Assembly: GCF_002846415.1 (NCBI RefSeq)
Contig: NZ_PJMX01000001.1
Coordinates: 1,302,001-1,366,000, forward strand
DNA: 64,000 nucleotides
DNA from: Streptomyces sp. TLI_146
Lineage (GTDB): Bacteria > Actinomycetota > Actinomycetes > Streptomycetales > Streptomycetaceae
Direction: 5' to 3'
This document shows positions 48,865-56,508 of this stretch, in pieces (positions within the stretch are counted from its first letter, which is position 1; the number at the start of each line of letters is the position of its first letter). The notes under the pieces are model-generated. The model was not told the DNA's origin and ran no database searches. It was given only the letters and a program-made list of their open reading frames with translations. The position numbers and the translations under genes are program-made.

Positions 48865-49839
48865 TCACTCCGCGACGCGCAGGACGATCTTGCCCCGGGT
48901 GCGGCCCGAGGCCTGCTGACGGTGGGCCTCGGCGGCCTCCTCCAGCGGCAGCACCGCCGCCACCTCGACCTTGATCGCGCCCGCGTCGATGAGACCGGCC
49001 AGGGTGGTCAGGGCCGTGCCGTCCGGCTCCACCAGGTACGGCCTGGCCCGCACACCGGCCGCGGCGGCCTTCTCCGCGAGCTCCTGCGACACCCCGGAGG
49101 GGACGGCGACGAGCAGGCCGCCCGGGCGCAGCACGGCGAGGGAGCGCGTGCTGGTGCTGTCGATCTCGTCACCGACGAGGTCGACGACCACGTCGATGTC
49201 GGACAGCTCCTTCTCGAAGGGGGTGGCGGTGTAGTCGACGACCTCGTCGGCGCCGAGCTCCCGCAGCCAGGCGTGCTTGCCCGCGCTGGCCGTGGCGATG
49301 ACGTGGGCCCCGAGGTGCTTGGCGATCTGCACGGCGAAGTGACCCACGCCACCCGCCGCCGCGTGGACGAGCACCCGCTGCCCCGGGCGCACATCGGCGG
49401 TGTCCACCAGGATCTGCCAGGCGGTGAGCGCGGCCAGCGGGACGGCCGCGGCCTCGTCGTGGTTCAGGGAGGCGGGCTTGCGGGCGAACTGCCGGGCCGG
49501 AGCGGTGACGTACTCGGCGTAACCGCCGGCCGCGCGGGGGAACCACGGCATGCCGTACACCTCGTCCCCCACCTCCAGGGTGTGGACGCCGAAGCCGATC
49601 TCCTCGACCACTCCGGAGACGTCCCACCCGAGCACGAACGGCGGCTCCCCGAGGACGCCCGCCATGCCGTGGCCCTCCCGCGTCTTCACGTCGACCGGGT
49701 TGACCCCGGCGGAGACGACCCGGACCAGGACCTCGGTCGGCAGCGGGACGGGGCGCGGCGCCTCGGTGACCCGGAGGACCTCGGGGCCGCCGAAGGCGGA
49801 CTGGGTGACGGCGCGCATCGTGGGGGTGGTGTGGGACAT
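48865..49839 (-). CDS. NADP-dependent quinone oxidoreductase-like (MDR superfamily)
   Basis: A 324-residue medium-chain reductase without zinc ligands. GWDVSGVVEEIGFGVHTLE, AAGGYAEYVTAPARQFARK and the nucleotide motif VLVHAAAGGVGHFAVQIAK match the QOR/zeta-crystallin group; DEVVDYTATPFEKEL follows. It reduces quinones or enones with NADPH. Start at 49839 has GAGGAGTCACC upstream. It is divergent to an HxlR regulator, with an operator-like repeat between them; such pairs are redox-responsive in many actinobacteria. Confidence 0.87.
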   Translation of the reverse strand: MSHTTPTMRAVTQSAFGGPEVLRVTEAPRPVPLPTEVLVRVVSAGVNPVDVKTREGHGMAGVLGEPPFVLGWDVSGVVEEIGFGVHTLEVGDEVYGMPWFPRAAGGYAEYVTAPARQFARKPASLNHDEAAAVPLAALTAWQILVDTADVRPGQRVLVHAAAGGVGHFAVQIAKHLGAHVIATASAGKHAWLRELGADEVVDYTATPFEKELSDIDVVVDLVGDEIDSTSTRSLAVLRPGGLLVAVPSGVSQELAEKAAAAGVRARPYLVEPDGTALTTLAGLIDAGAIKVEVAAVLPLEEAAEAHRQQASGRTRGKIVLRVAE

Positions 49840-49907
49840 GGGTGACTCCTCGAATGCGGGGCGGCTGAGCCCTCGCGGTGAACGATGCGCCAAAGCTATG
49901 GGAGGGG

Positions 49908-49948
49908 TAGTAGTAACCTGCAAGGGCACCTACTATCTTTTGGATAGT
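49908..49948. promoter_or_regulatory. Operator-like repeats between oxidoreductase and HxlR genes
   Basis: ACTATC-ttttg-GATAGT at 49932-49948 is a perfect 6-bp inverted repeat. In addition TAGTAG (49908) pairs with CTACTA (49930). The region lies 51-91 bp before the HxlR ATG and 69-109 bp before the oxidoreductase start. Confidence 0.6.
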
Positions 49949-49998
49949 GTCCCCCACCTGATCGCGCCCCGCGCGGAGGAAGCTCCGAGGAATCGTCC

Positions 49999-50364
49999 AT
50001 GAGCAGGAACTGCACCACCGGCGACCACGACAAGCACGACGTCTACGCGGCCCTGTGCCCCTGCCGGAACCTGCTGGAACTCCTGGCCAACAAGTGGAGC
50101 GCGCTGGCGATCGGCGCCATGGAGGACGGTCCCGTACGGTTCGGGGCGCTGCAGCGCGTGCTCCAGGGTGTCAGCCCCAAGGTGCTCACCCAGACCCTGC
50201 GCCGCCTGGAGGACGCGGGCCTCGTCTCCCGTACGGTCTACCCCGCCGTGCCCCCGCACGTCGAGTACGCCCTCACCGAGCTGGGCCACAGCGCCGCCGA
50301 GCCGCTGGCGCACATGCGCGAGTGGGCCGAGCGGAACGTGGATCTGCTCTACGCCGCGCGGTGA
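49999..50364 (+). CDS. HxlR family transcriptional regulator
   Basis: A 121-residue winged-helix protein: CPCRNLLELLANKWSALAI, FGALQRVLQGVSPKVLTQT, LRRLEDAGLVSRTVYPAVP and VEYALTELGHSAAEPLAHM. Cys residues in ALCPCRN near the N terminus sit where HypR/QorR-type redox sensors have their active Cys. It probably represses the divergent quinone oxidoreductase gene, as QorR does (inference). Confidence 0.88.
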   Translation: MSRNCTTGDHDKHDVYAALCPCRNLLELLANKWSALAIGAMEDGPVRFGALQRVLQGVSPKVLTQTLRRLEDAGLVSRTVYPAVPPHVEYALTELGHSAAEPLAHMREWAERNVDLLYAAR

Positions 50365-50570
50365 GCCCCTCTCCGAGGTGACTCGTGTAGGGATCACTCG
50401 CCGGATGCACCCCTGACGGTCGATCCTGCCGTTTCAGGTCGAAGAGGGACGGGAAACACGTCACCCCGGCCCGGAGGGGGTCCTTCCGGTGCGGCCGTGG
50501 TGTCAGAGTCCGAGTGCGGCGCCCGGACCGGGCGCCGATGGATGAACTACCTGACCCAAGGAGTTTTCTC

Positions 50571-51035
50571 GTGGGGAAGAGAGTCACCACACTTCTGGCC
50601 ACCGCCACCCTCGCCACCATGGCCCTCGTCGGACAGGCGAGTGCGACACCCTCGCACCACAGCCCGTCGCCCACCGCCGCCAAGTCGGCGGCGGCGCGGG
50701 TGGATTCGACCCAGATACGCTATGCGCCGTTCACCCTCAACCACAACCAGTCGGTGAGCTCCAACACGGCTCGGCTGATCATGCAGTCCGACGGCAACCT
50801 CGTCATCTACGACGAGTTCAACCGGGCCCGCTGGGCCTCGAACACCGTCGGCCGGGGCTGGACCGCCCGTCTCCAGACGGACGGCAACTTCGTCGTCTAC
50901 ACCCGTTCCAACCGCCCGGTGTGGGCCTCCAACACCGACGGCCGCCCGGGCTCCCGCCTCGCCGTCCAGGACGACGGCAACGTGGTCATCTACGACGGCA
51001 GCCGGGCCGTATGGGCGTCGGGCACCAACCACTGA
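50571..51035 (+). CDS. Secreted bulb-type mannose-binding lectin domain protein
   Basis: A 154-residue exported protein from GTG with AAGGAG before it. The signal peptide is VTTLLATATLATMALVGQA-SA. The mature part is one B-lectin beta-prism with three QxDxNxVxY mannose sites: QSDGNLVIY, QTDGNFVVY and QDDGNVVIY, each followed by a WAS/WAS(N/G)T repeat. All three sites keep the consensus residues. Relatives bind mannose and occur in lectin-like bacteriocins and secreted proteins. A hairpin follows at 51074. Confidence 0.87.
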   Translation: MGKRVTTLLATATLATMALVGQASATPSHHSPSPTAAKSAAARVDSTQIRYAPFTLNHNQSVSSNTARLIMQSDGNLVIYDEFNRARWASNTVGRGWTARLQTDGNFVVYTRSNRPVWASNTDGRPGSRLAVQDDGNVVIYDGSRAVWASGTNH

Positions 51036-51073
51036 CGCCCCACCCCGGTACACACTGAGCACCCGCATCCGGC

Positions 51074-51099
51074 AGGCCGGGCACGCGCGGGCCCGGCCT
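51074..51099 (+). terminator. Hairpin after the lectin gene
   Basis: AGGCCGGGC (51074-51082) with GCCCGGCCT (51091-51099), an 8-bp loop, 39 bp after the stop. Confidence 0.6.
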
Positions 51100-51126
51100 C
51101 GCCTTCGTACACCCTCACAGCTCCCG

Positions 51127-51510
51127 CTACCGGGCCGTGTACTGCTCGCGCGCCTGAGTGACCTTGGCCAGATGCGCCCGCGACCACTCACAGGTGGCGT
51201 TCAGAGGGTCGATCAACGACCGGCCGAGCGCGGTGAGTTCGTACTCGACGCGGGGCGGGTTCTCGTCGTACGCGGTACGGGTGAGGAAACCGTCCCGCTC
51301 CATCGCGCGCAGGGTCTCGGTCAGCACCTTCGGGGTGATCCAGTGCAGTGGCACCCGCAGTTCGGAGAACCTGCGCGGACCGTCCTCCAGACAGCGCAGG
51401 ACCACACCGGTCCACTTGTCGCCGACGCGGAAGGGCACCAGACCGCCGGCGCAGTCGGGGCGGTCGAAGAGGTCGGCGGGCAGGGGTGCGGGGGTGGATC
51501 TGTCGTTCAT
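51127..51510 (-). CDS. HxlR family transcriptional regulator
   Basis: A 127-residue winged-helix protein: GDKWTGVVLRCLEDGPRRF, ELRVPLHWITPKVLTETLR, MERDGFLTRTAYDENPPRV and ELTALGRSLIDPLNATCEW. A Cys in RPDCAGGL precedes the helix and another lies in NATCEW. It is divergent to the NAD(P)H-binding gene, 62 bp away, which it probably controls. A GTACC-tttgc-GGTAA dyad lies near 51529 in the gap. Confidence 0.87.
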   Translation of the reverse strand: MNDRSTPAPLPADLFDRPDCAGGLVPFRVGDKWTGVVLRCLEDGPRRFSELRVPLHWITPKVLTETLRAMERDGFLTRTAYDENPPRVEYELTALGRSLIDPLNATCEWSRAHLAKVTQAREQYTAR

Positions 51511-51572
51511 GGTGGCGACGCTAGCCCAGTACCTTTGCGGTAACCAGGGGTGCCCGTCCTAGCGTTCCCCCC

Positions 51573-52274
51573 ATGACAACGACGCACGCGAATCCCGCGC
51601 CCTCCGTGAACCCCGCCCACTCCTCCGACTCCCCCAAGCGCATCGCCGTCTTCGGCGCGGGCGGGCGGGTGGGCCGGGCCGTGGTGGCCGAGGCGGTGGC
51701 CCGCGGGCACCTGGTGACGGCCGTGGTGCGCGACCCGGCGAAGTATCCCGACCTCGCCTCCGACGGCGTGACCGTCGTACGGGGCGACGCCACCGACGCC
51801 GCCTCGGTGGCCGCCGCCGCGGCCGGCCACGACGCGGCCGTGAACGCCTCGGTGCGCCTCGACGTGCCCTCCGAGGAGTACTTCGTCGCCGCCGCCGAGG
51901 CCATGACCGGCGGGCTGAAGGCGGCCGGGGTGAGCCGTCTGGTGGTGCTGGGCATCGCCACGACGCTGGAGACGGCGCCGGGTGTACGGGTCATGGACGC
52001 GCCGGAGTTCCCGATGCAGTACCGGGTGTTCTCGCAGGGGCATGTGGCCGAGTTCGCGGTGCTGGGCGCGGCGGGGCCCGAGCTCGACTGGCTGATGGTG
52101 GTGCCGCCCCTCGACCTGGACGCGGAGGGCCCGCGCACCGGCCGGTACCGCACGGCCGTCGGCACGGTCCTCGACGGCCCCGGGCACATCTCGCACCCCG
52201 ACCTGGCGCTCGCCGTGCTGGACGAGATCGACGAGCCCGGGCACAGCCGGGTGCAGCTCGCGGTGGCGGACTGA
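51573..52274 (+). CDS. NAD(P)H-binding protein (atypical SDR, NmrA/YwnB-like)
   Basis: A 233-residue Rossmann protein. KRIAVFGAGGRVGRAVVAE is the GxGGxxG motif; VTAVVRDPAKYPDL, VVRGDATDAASVAAAAAGH and DLDAEGPRTGRYRTAVGTV follow the atypical SDR pattern without the Tyr-x3-Lys catalytic pair. Such proteins sense or use NAD(P)H. The ATG at 51573 may be followed by later starts; residues 1-20 are unconserved. Divergent to an HxlR gene. Confidence 0.82.
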   Translation: MTTTHANPAPSVNPAHSSDSPKRIAVFGAGGRVGRAVVAEAVARGHLVTAVVRDPAKYPDLASDGVTVVRGDATDAASVAAAAAGHDAAVNASVRLDVPSEEYFVAAAEAMTGGLKAAGVSRLVVLGIATTLETAPGVRVMDAPEFPMQYRVFSQGHVAEFAVLGAAGPELDWLMVVPPLDLDAEGPRTGRYRTAVGTVLDGPGHISHPDLALAVLDEIDEPGHSRVQLAVAD

Positions 52275-52320
52275 GGGAACCCCCTTGCCGTGATCGTCGC
52301 GGGGCGGTGAGGATGGCGCC

Positions 52321-53172
52321 ATGCCTGCCTTCACTGCCCCGGACGGAACCGAACTCGCCTACCACGTGCGCGGCGAGGGCGAGCCGCTGCTCTGCGTGCC
52401 CGGCGGACCCATGCGCGCGTCCGCCTACCTCGGGGACCTAGGCGGCCTCGCGGCGCACCGCCGACTGGTCCTGCTCGATCTGCGCGGGACCGGCGACTCG
52501 GAGGTCCCGGCCGACCCGGCCACGTACCGTTGCGACCGGCAGGTGGCGGACGTCGAAGCCCTCCGCGACCATCTGGGGCTCGACCGTGTCGACCTCCTCG
52601 CGCACTCGGCGGGCGGCGATCTCGCCCTGCTGTACGCGGCCCGCCATCCGCGCCGCGTCCGTACGCTCACCCTGGTCACGGCCCGCGCACGGGCCCTCGG
52701 CGTCGACTTCACCGAGGAGCATCGCCGGGAGGCAGCCGCCCTGCGCGCGAACGAGCCGTGGTTCGAGGCCGCGTACGGCGCGTACGAGCGGATCTGGGCC
52801 GGGTCCGACGCCGACGCCGACTGGGACGCCGTCGCCCCCTTCTTCTACGGCCGTTGGGACGCGGCCGCGCGGGCGCACGCCGCGGCCGACGTGGAGCAGA
52901 GCAACTTCGAGGCCGCGGAGGTGTACGCGGCGTCCGGCGCCTTCTCCCCCGCCGCCACCCGGGCCGTCATCGGGACGCTGGACGCGCCGGTCCTTCTGCT
53001 CTCGGGGGAACTGGACAGCGGCCCGCTGCCCCGCGTCGCGGGCCGTATCGCCGAGTTGTTCCCGAAGGCCCAACTCACCGTCAAGGCGGGCTCGGGACAC
53101 TTCCCGTGGCTCGACGACCCGGAGGGTTTCACGCGGACGGTGTCGGCGTTCCTCCAGGCGGGGTCGGTGTAA
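52321..53172 (+). CDS. Alpha/beta hydrolase (proline iminopeptidase-like)
   Basis: A 283-residue protein. GEPLLCVPGGPMRASAYLG has the oxyanion HGGP-like loop as PGGP; nucleophile Ser is in LLAHSAGGDLALLYAARHP, acid in LLLSGELDSGPLP and His in AGSGHFPWLDDPEGF. The cap region has an SWxxF-like acidic stretch typical of the proline iminopeptidase S33 group. The substrate is not known. Next gene is another hydrolase 100 bp downstream. Confidence 0.83.
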   Translation: MPAFTAPDGTELAYHVRGEGEPLLCVPGGPMRASAYLGDLGGLAAHRRLVLLDLRGTGDSEVPADPATYRCDRQVADVEALRDHLGLDRVDLLAHSAGGDLALLYAARHPRRVRTLTLVTARARALGVDFTEEHRREAAALRANEPWFEAAYGAYERIWAGSDADADWDAVAPFFYGRWDAAARAHAAADVEQSNFEAAEVYAASGAFSPAATRAVIGTLDAPVLLLSGELDSGPLPRVAGRIAELFPKAQLTVKAGSGHFPWLDDPEGFTRTVSAFLQAGSV

Positions 53173-53272
53173 CACATCCTCTTCGCGCGCAGACGATGAG
53201 TTTCCGCGCGGACAGCGGTCTTCCCTCCGTCACCGCACCCGCGGACGACTCGGACGGAAGGGCACACCGCAC

Positions 53273-54109
53273 ATGACCACCACGCACACCCTCGACGTCC
53301 CCGGCGCGCGCCTGCACTACGAGGTGCGCGGCTCCGGGCCGCTCCTGCTCGTCGTGGGGGCGCCGATGGACGCCGGGGCGTTCGCGCCGCTGGCCGACGC
53401 GCTCGCGAGTGACCACACCGTCGTCACCCATGACCCGCGCGGCATTTCGGGCAGCACCTTGGACGACCCCGAGCAGGACTCCACCCCCGAGCTGCGGGCC
53501 GACGACGTCGCCGCACTGCTCGACGCCCTCGGGGCCGAGAGCGCCGACGTGTTCGGCAGCAGCGGCGGCGCGGTGACCGGGCTCGCCCTGGTCGCACGGC
53601 ACCCCGGGCGGGTAGGGACGCTCATCGCGCACGAGCCTCCCTTGACGGAGCTGCTCCCGGACGCGGCCGAACAGCGCGCCGCGACCGAGGACATCATCCG
53701 GACGTTCCACCGCGAGGGCCAACCCGCGGCGTGGCGGAAGTTCATGGCCAACGCCGGCTTCGACCAGCCCTCCGACCAGGGCGACGGCGACGGCCGGGCC
53801 GAAGCCGCGCCCCCACCGCCGGTGTTCGAGCCCTCGCCCCGGGACATCGCCAACGGCATCCGCTTCTTCACCCACGAACTGCGCGGCACCACCGCCCACA
53901 TACCCGACATCGTCGCCCTGAAGGCCGCCCCGGCCCGTACCGTCGTCGGCATCGGAGCCGCCTCGGGCGCTCTGGTCACCTACCGCACCTCCATGGCCCT
54001 GGCCGAGCAACTCGCGGTGCGGCCGGTCGAGTTCCCCGGCGACCACGGCGGCTTCCTCGGGCAGCCCATGGAGTTCGCGGAGGTGGTACGGAGGGTGCTC
54101 AAGGGCTGA
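53273..54109 (+). CDS. Alpha/beta hydrolase
   Basis: A 278-residue protein. GPLLLVVGAPMDAGAFAPL is the oxyanion loop; the nucleophile is in VFGSSGGAVTGLALVARHP; the His is in FPGDHGGFLGQPMEF; the acid is not obvious, as the usual Asp loop reads TVVGIGAASGAL. The central PDQGDGDGRAEAAPPPP insert is low complexity. Such proteins are common beside TetR/HxlR genes in Streptomyces and have unknown substrates. Start at 53273; earlier frame residues belong to the other hydrolase. Confidence 0.78.
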   Translation: MTTTHTLDVPGARLHYEVRGSGPLLLVVGAPMDAGAFAPLADALASDHTVVTHDPRGISGSTLDDPEQDSTPELRADDVAALLDALGAESADVFGSSGGAVTGLALVARHPGRVGTLIAHEPPLTELLPDAAEQRAATEDIIRTFHREGQPAAWRKFMANAGFDQPSDQGDGDGRAEAAPPPPVFEPSPRDIANGIRFFTHELRGTTAHIPDIVALKAAPARTVVGIGAASGALVTYRTSMALAEQLAVRPVEFPGDHGGFLGQPMEFAEVVRRVLKG

Positions 54110-54137
54110 TCACCGCGGGGCGGTCGCGGGCGTCGCC

Positions 54138-54662
54138 TCACACGCAGTCCGTCGACTCCTCCATCCAGTCCTCCGCCCACTCCACCGCGTAGTACTTCAG
54201 CCACTCGTCCTGCGCGACCAGGCTCATACCCGCCGCGGTCATCACCCGCTGGGAGGCGATGTTGTCGTGGGACGTGTCGCCCTTGACGCGGGTGATGCCC
54301 TCGGCGCGGGCGAACAGCAGCAGGGCGCGCAGGGCCTCGGTGGCATAGCCGTTGCCCTGGACCTCCGGGACCAGGCCGTAGCCGATCGTGACGGTTCCGT
54401 CGAGGTCGGGGGCGCCGTGGAAGCCGAGGCCGCCGATGGCGCGCCCGTCCTCGCGGCGGCGGATCTCGTAGGCCCCGAACGGCTGCGGGTCCCCGGCGCT
54501 CTCGCACGTCTCCAGATAGCGGCGGGCCCCGGCCGTGTCGGCCTCGGTGGGGTATCCGGGCGCCCAGTGCGCGTGCCCGCCCGGCTCGTCCGAGGTCAGC
54601 TCGAAGGCTTCCTCGACGCTCATCGGGTGGAGTACGAGCCGTGCTGTTACGAGGCATTCCAT
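54138..54662 (-). CDS. GNAT family N-acetyltransferase (RimJ/RimL-like)
   Basis: A 174-residue protein. ECLVTARLVLHPMSVEEAF is the RimJ/L-type opening; YGLVPEVQGNGYATEALRA is motif A and VKGDTSHDNIASQRVMTAA motif B. The ATG lies inside a perfect 30-bp palindrome, with no ribosome site upstream, so the mRNA may be leaderless. Three 18-bp direct repeats lie further upstream. The substrate is unknown. Confidence 0.85.
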   Translation of the reverse strand: MECLVTARLVLHPMSVEEAFELTSDEPGGHAHWAPGYPTEADTAGARRYLETCESAGDPQPFGAYEIRRREDGRAIGGLGFHGAPDLDGTVTIGYGLVPEVQGNGYATEALRALLLFARAEGITRVKGDTSHDNIASQRVMTAAGMSLVAQDEWLKYYAVEWAEDWMEESTDCV

Positions 54663-54688
54663 ACCCGGTGGGATATCACCGGGTATGG
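54659..54688. promoter_or_regulatory. Perfect 12-bp-arm palindrome over the GNAT start codon
   Basis: CCATACCCGGTG (54659-54670) and CACCGGGTATGG (54677-54688) around GGATAT. It covers the GNAT ATG and the predicted -10 region, so a bound repressor would block both transcription and translation initiation. Confidence 0.8.
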
Positions 54689-54704
54689 CGCGCCGCAATC
54701 GGAT

Positions 54705-54758
54705 TGTCCAAGAGGGGTGGCCTGTTCAAGAGAGGTGGTCTGTTCAAGAGAGGTGACC
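54705..54758. repeat. Three 18-bp direct repeats upstream of the GNAT gene
   Basis: Units at 54705, 54723 and 54741, consensus TGTTCAAGAGAGGTGGTC. On the reverse strand each carries a TTGAAC or TTGGAC that resembles a -35 element. They lie between the ATP-grasp gene end and the GNAT start. Confidence 0.85.
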
Positions 54759-54790
54759 TGATCCCGCCCCTGCCGTGAACTCCCCGCCCG

Positions 54791-56047
54791 CTAGAGGAGT
54801 TCGCCGTGCGCGGCCGGTACGCACGTGAGGAACGCGAGCCCGTCGATCGCCTCCCTGGCGAGGGCGACCGCTTCCTCGGCGGTGGCGGCGTGGGCGCGGG
54901 CCCAGGCCAGCCGGGAGAAGCTGTTCTGGAGGCCGTTGAGTTCGGCGCCCGGCGACCCCAGGACGTTGAGCGTCACCGCGTCCGAGCGCTCGGCGTCGGC
55001 GCCGGACACCTCGACGAGGGTTCCCTCGGCGGGGGCGCCCGCGAACCAGATGGCCTCGCTGCGGCCGCCGCGGTCCGGGTCGTCGAGCGTGGCGCGGATG
55101 CCGGGCAGCACCTTCTCGCCGAGGATCTGCTGGAGCTGCGACTCGATCAGGTCCACACCGGTCGCGTCGGTCACCATGTTCCACAGTTCGTCGCCGCCGG
55201 TGCGCAGATGCGTCTCGATGACGCGCGGCCCGCGCTCGGTGAGGATGACCTCGGTGTGGGTGGGACCGAACTCGACGCCCAGCGCGTCCAGGGTGGCGAC
55301 GACGTGCCGGGTGACGGCCTCCGTCTCCTCGGGCTTCAGGGGCGCGGGCATCACATGGCCGAGCTCGACCAGGCTGACGGGGTCGGAGTAGTTGCGGGTG
55401 ATGGTGACGACCACGTGCTCGCCCCGCTCCGAAAAGGCCTCCACGCTGTACTGCGGGCCCGCGAGGAACTCCTCGACAGTGGCCCGCGGGTCGGGGCCCG
55501 TACCGCTGGCGCCTTCCAGTGCCGAGGCCGCTTCGGCGGCCTCGGTGACGACGGAGACACCCTTGCTGGCCGCGCCGGTGAGCGGTTTGACCACACAGGG
55601 GTAGCCGTGCGCCTCGGCGAAGGAGTGCAGCTGGGCGGGGCTTTCGACGACGGCGGAGGCCGTGGCCTCGACACCGGTCTCGGCGAGCCGCCGCCTCATC
55701 GCGTACTTGTTCATGACGAGTTCGACGATCTCGGGGGTGTGCGTGTCCAGGCCGAGGGCCTGGGCGACCAGGGCTGCCTGCGGTCGGCAGTCGTCGTAGA
55801 AGGAACCGATCCGGGTCACCGGCTGGACGGCGTCGATGGCCCGGGCCATCGCGATCCACTCCTCGTCGGAGGCCTCCGGGCTCAGGACGACGATCCGCCG
55901 GTGCTCCTCGGTGTCGTCCGTCTTCGCGAGGTGTTCGGGCCAGCACATGACGGACGTGGTGACCTTCTGTCCGGCCGTCTCGCCGAACGCGCGCATGCGG
56001 GCCGGTATGTCGTATCCGACGCCGAACACCAACACGTGCTCCGTCAC
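54791..56047 (-). CDS. ATP-grasp domain ligase (carboxylate-amine ligase type)
   Basis: A 418-residue protein from GTG with GAGGAGAGG before it. The ATP-grasp fold is seen as VMNKYAMRRRLAETGVEAT (N part), PCVVKPLTGAASKGVSVV (phosphate-binding Lys and Gly loop), VEEFLAGPQYSVEAF and the metal site VIETHLRTGGDELWNMVTD (Glu, His, Arg). The N-terminal pre-ATP-grasp part starts EHVLVFGVGYDIPARMRAF. It joins a carboxylate to an amine or similar, as in L-amino-acid ligases and peptide antibiotic enzymes. The gene is alone with no tailoring genes, so its product is unknown. Confidence 0.85.
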   Translation of the reverse strand: MTEHVLVFGVGYDIPARMRAFGETAGQKVTTSVMCWPEHLAKTDDTEEHRRIVVLSPEASDEEWIAMARAIDAVQPVTRIGSFYDDCRPQAALVAQALGLDTHTPEIVELVMNKYAMRRRLAETGVEATASAVVESPAQLHSFAEAHGYPCVVKPLTGAASKGVSVVTEAAEAASALEGASGTGPDPRATVEEFLAGPQYSVEAFSERGEHVVVTITRNYSDPVSLVELGHVMPAPLKPEETEAVTRHVVATLDALGVEFGPTHTEVILTERGPRVIETHLRTGGDELWNMVTDATGVDLIESQLQQILGEKVLPGIRATLDDPDRGGRSEAIWFAGAPAEGTLVEVSGADAERSDAVTLNVLGSPGAELNGLQNSFSRLAWARAHAATAEEAVALAREAIDGLAFLTCVPAAHGELL

Positions 56048-56508
56048 GGCAACCCCTCTCCTCGGTGATCCTTTATGTAGCAATATCAACTGTCAAGGCC
56101 TGTAAGCCACTTCACGCACGGCGAAGCGAGGGCAAGCGGGAATCAGGCCAAGCCGGGGCCGAGAACACCTTGTTGGCCTCCGGGGTGATCACATACGGCC
56201 TCGTGGCGCCCGTGGCACGGTATGCCCGCCACGGACGGCCCGCGCCCTCGCCCTCGCCCGGACGTCCTCGTCCACGACCTGGACGCCACCAGCGCGTGGT
56301 CTCCCCGACTTCATCGGGGAGACCACGCGCTGGTGACGCCCGGCGCGGGCGCGTCACGGTACGAGGGAGCGGGGCCGGACGGCAGTGGCCCCGCTCCCCC
56401 TCGTATCCGCTGGTTCACCCATCCACCCTCCCCCTGTCCGTCGCGACTTCACGTTCGTGTCGGCCGGGCTTAGGGGACGCGGGCCGTGGTGCGGTGTAAG
56501 CAGGAGTC
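56048..56508. other. Divergent 461-bp region with a 22-bp perfect hairpin
   Basis: Between the ATP-grasp gene (leftward) and the SpoIIE gene (rightward). The part at 56060-56110 is AT-rich and fits the leftward promoter. The hairpin at 56287-56335 is described separately. No coding frame with ribosome site is recognised. Confidence 0.55.
56287..56335. terminator. Strong 22-bp hairpin in a divergent region
   Basis: CACCAGCGCGTGGTCTCCCC with GA (56287-56308) pairs perfectly with 56314-56335, a 5-bp CTTCA loop. It has no T run. It could end an unannotated RNA, or be a remnant of a mobile element. Confidence 0.5.

Noticed and set aside
54705..54758. Plasmid-type iterons or an origin
   Set aside because: Only three 18-bp units, no replication gene or AT-rich unwinding region; a promoter role is more likely.
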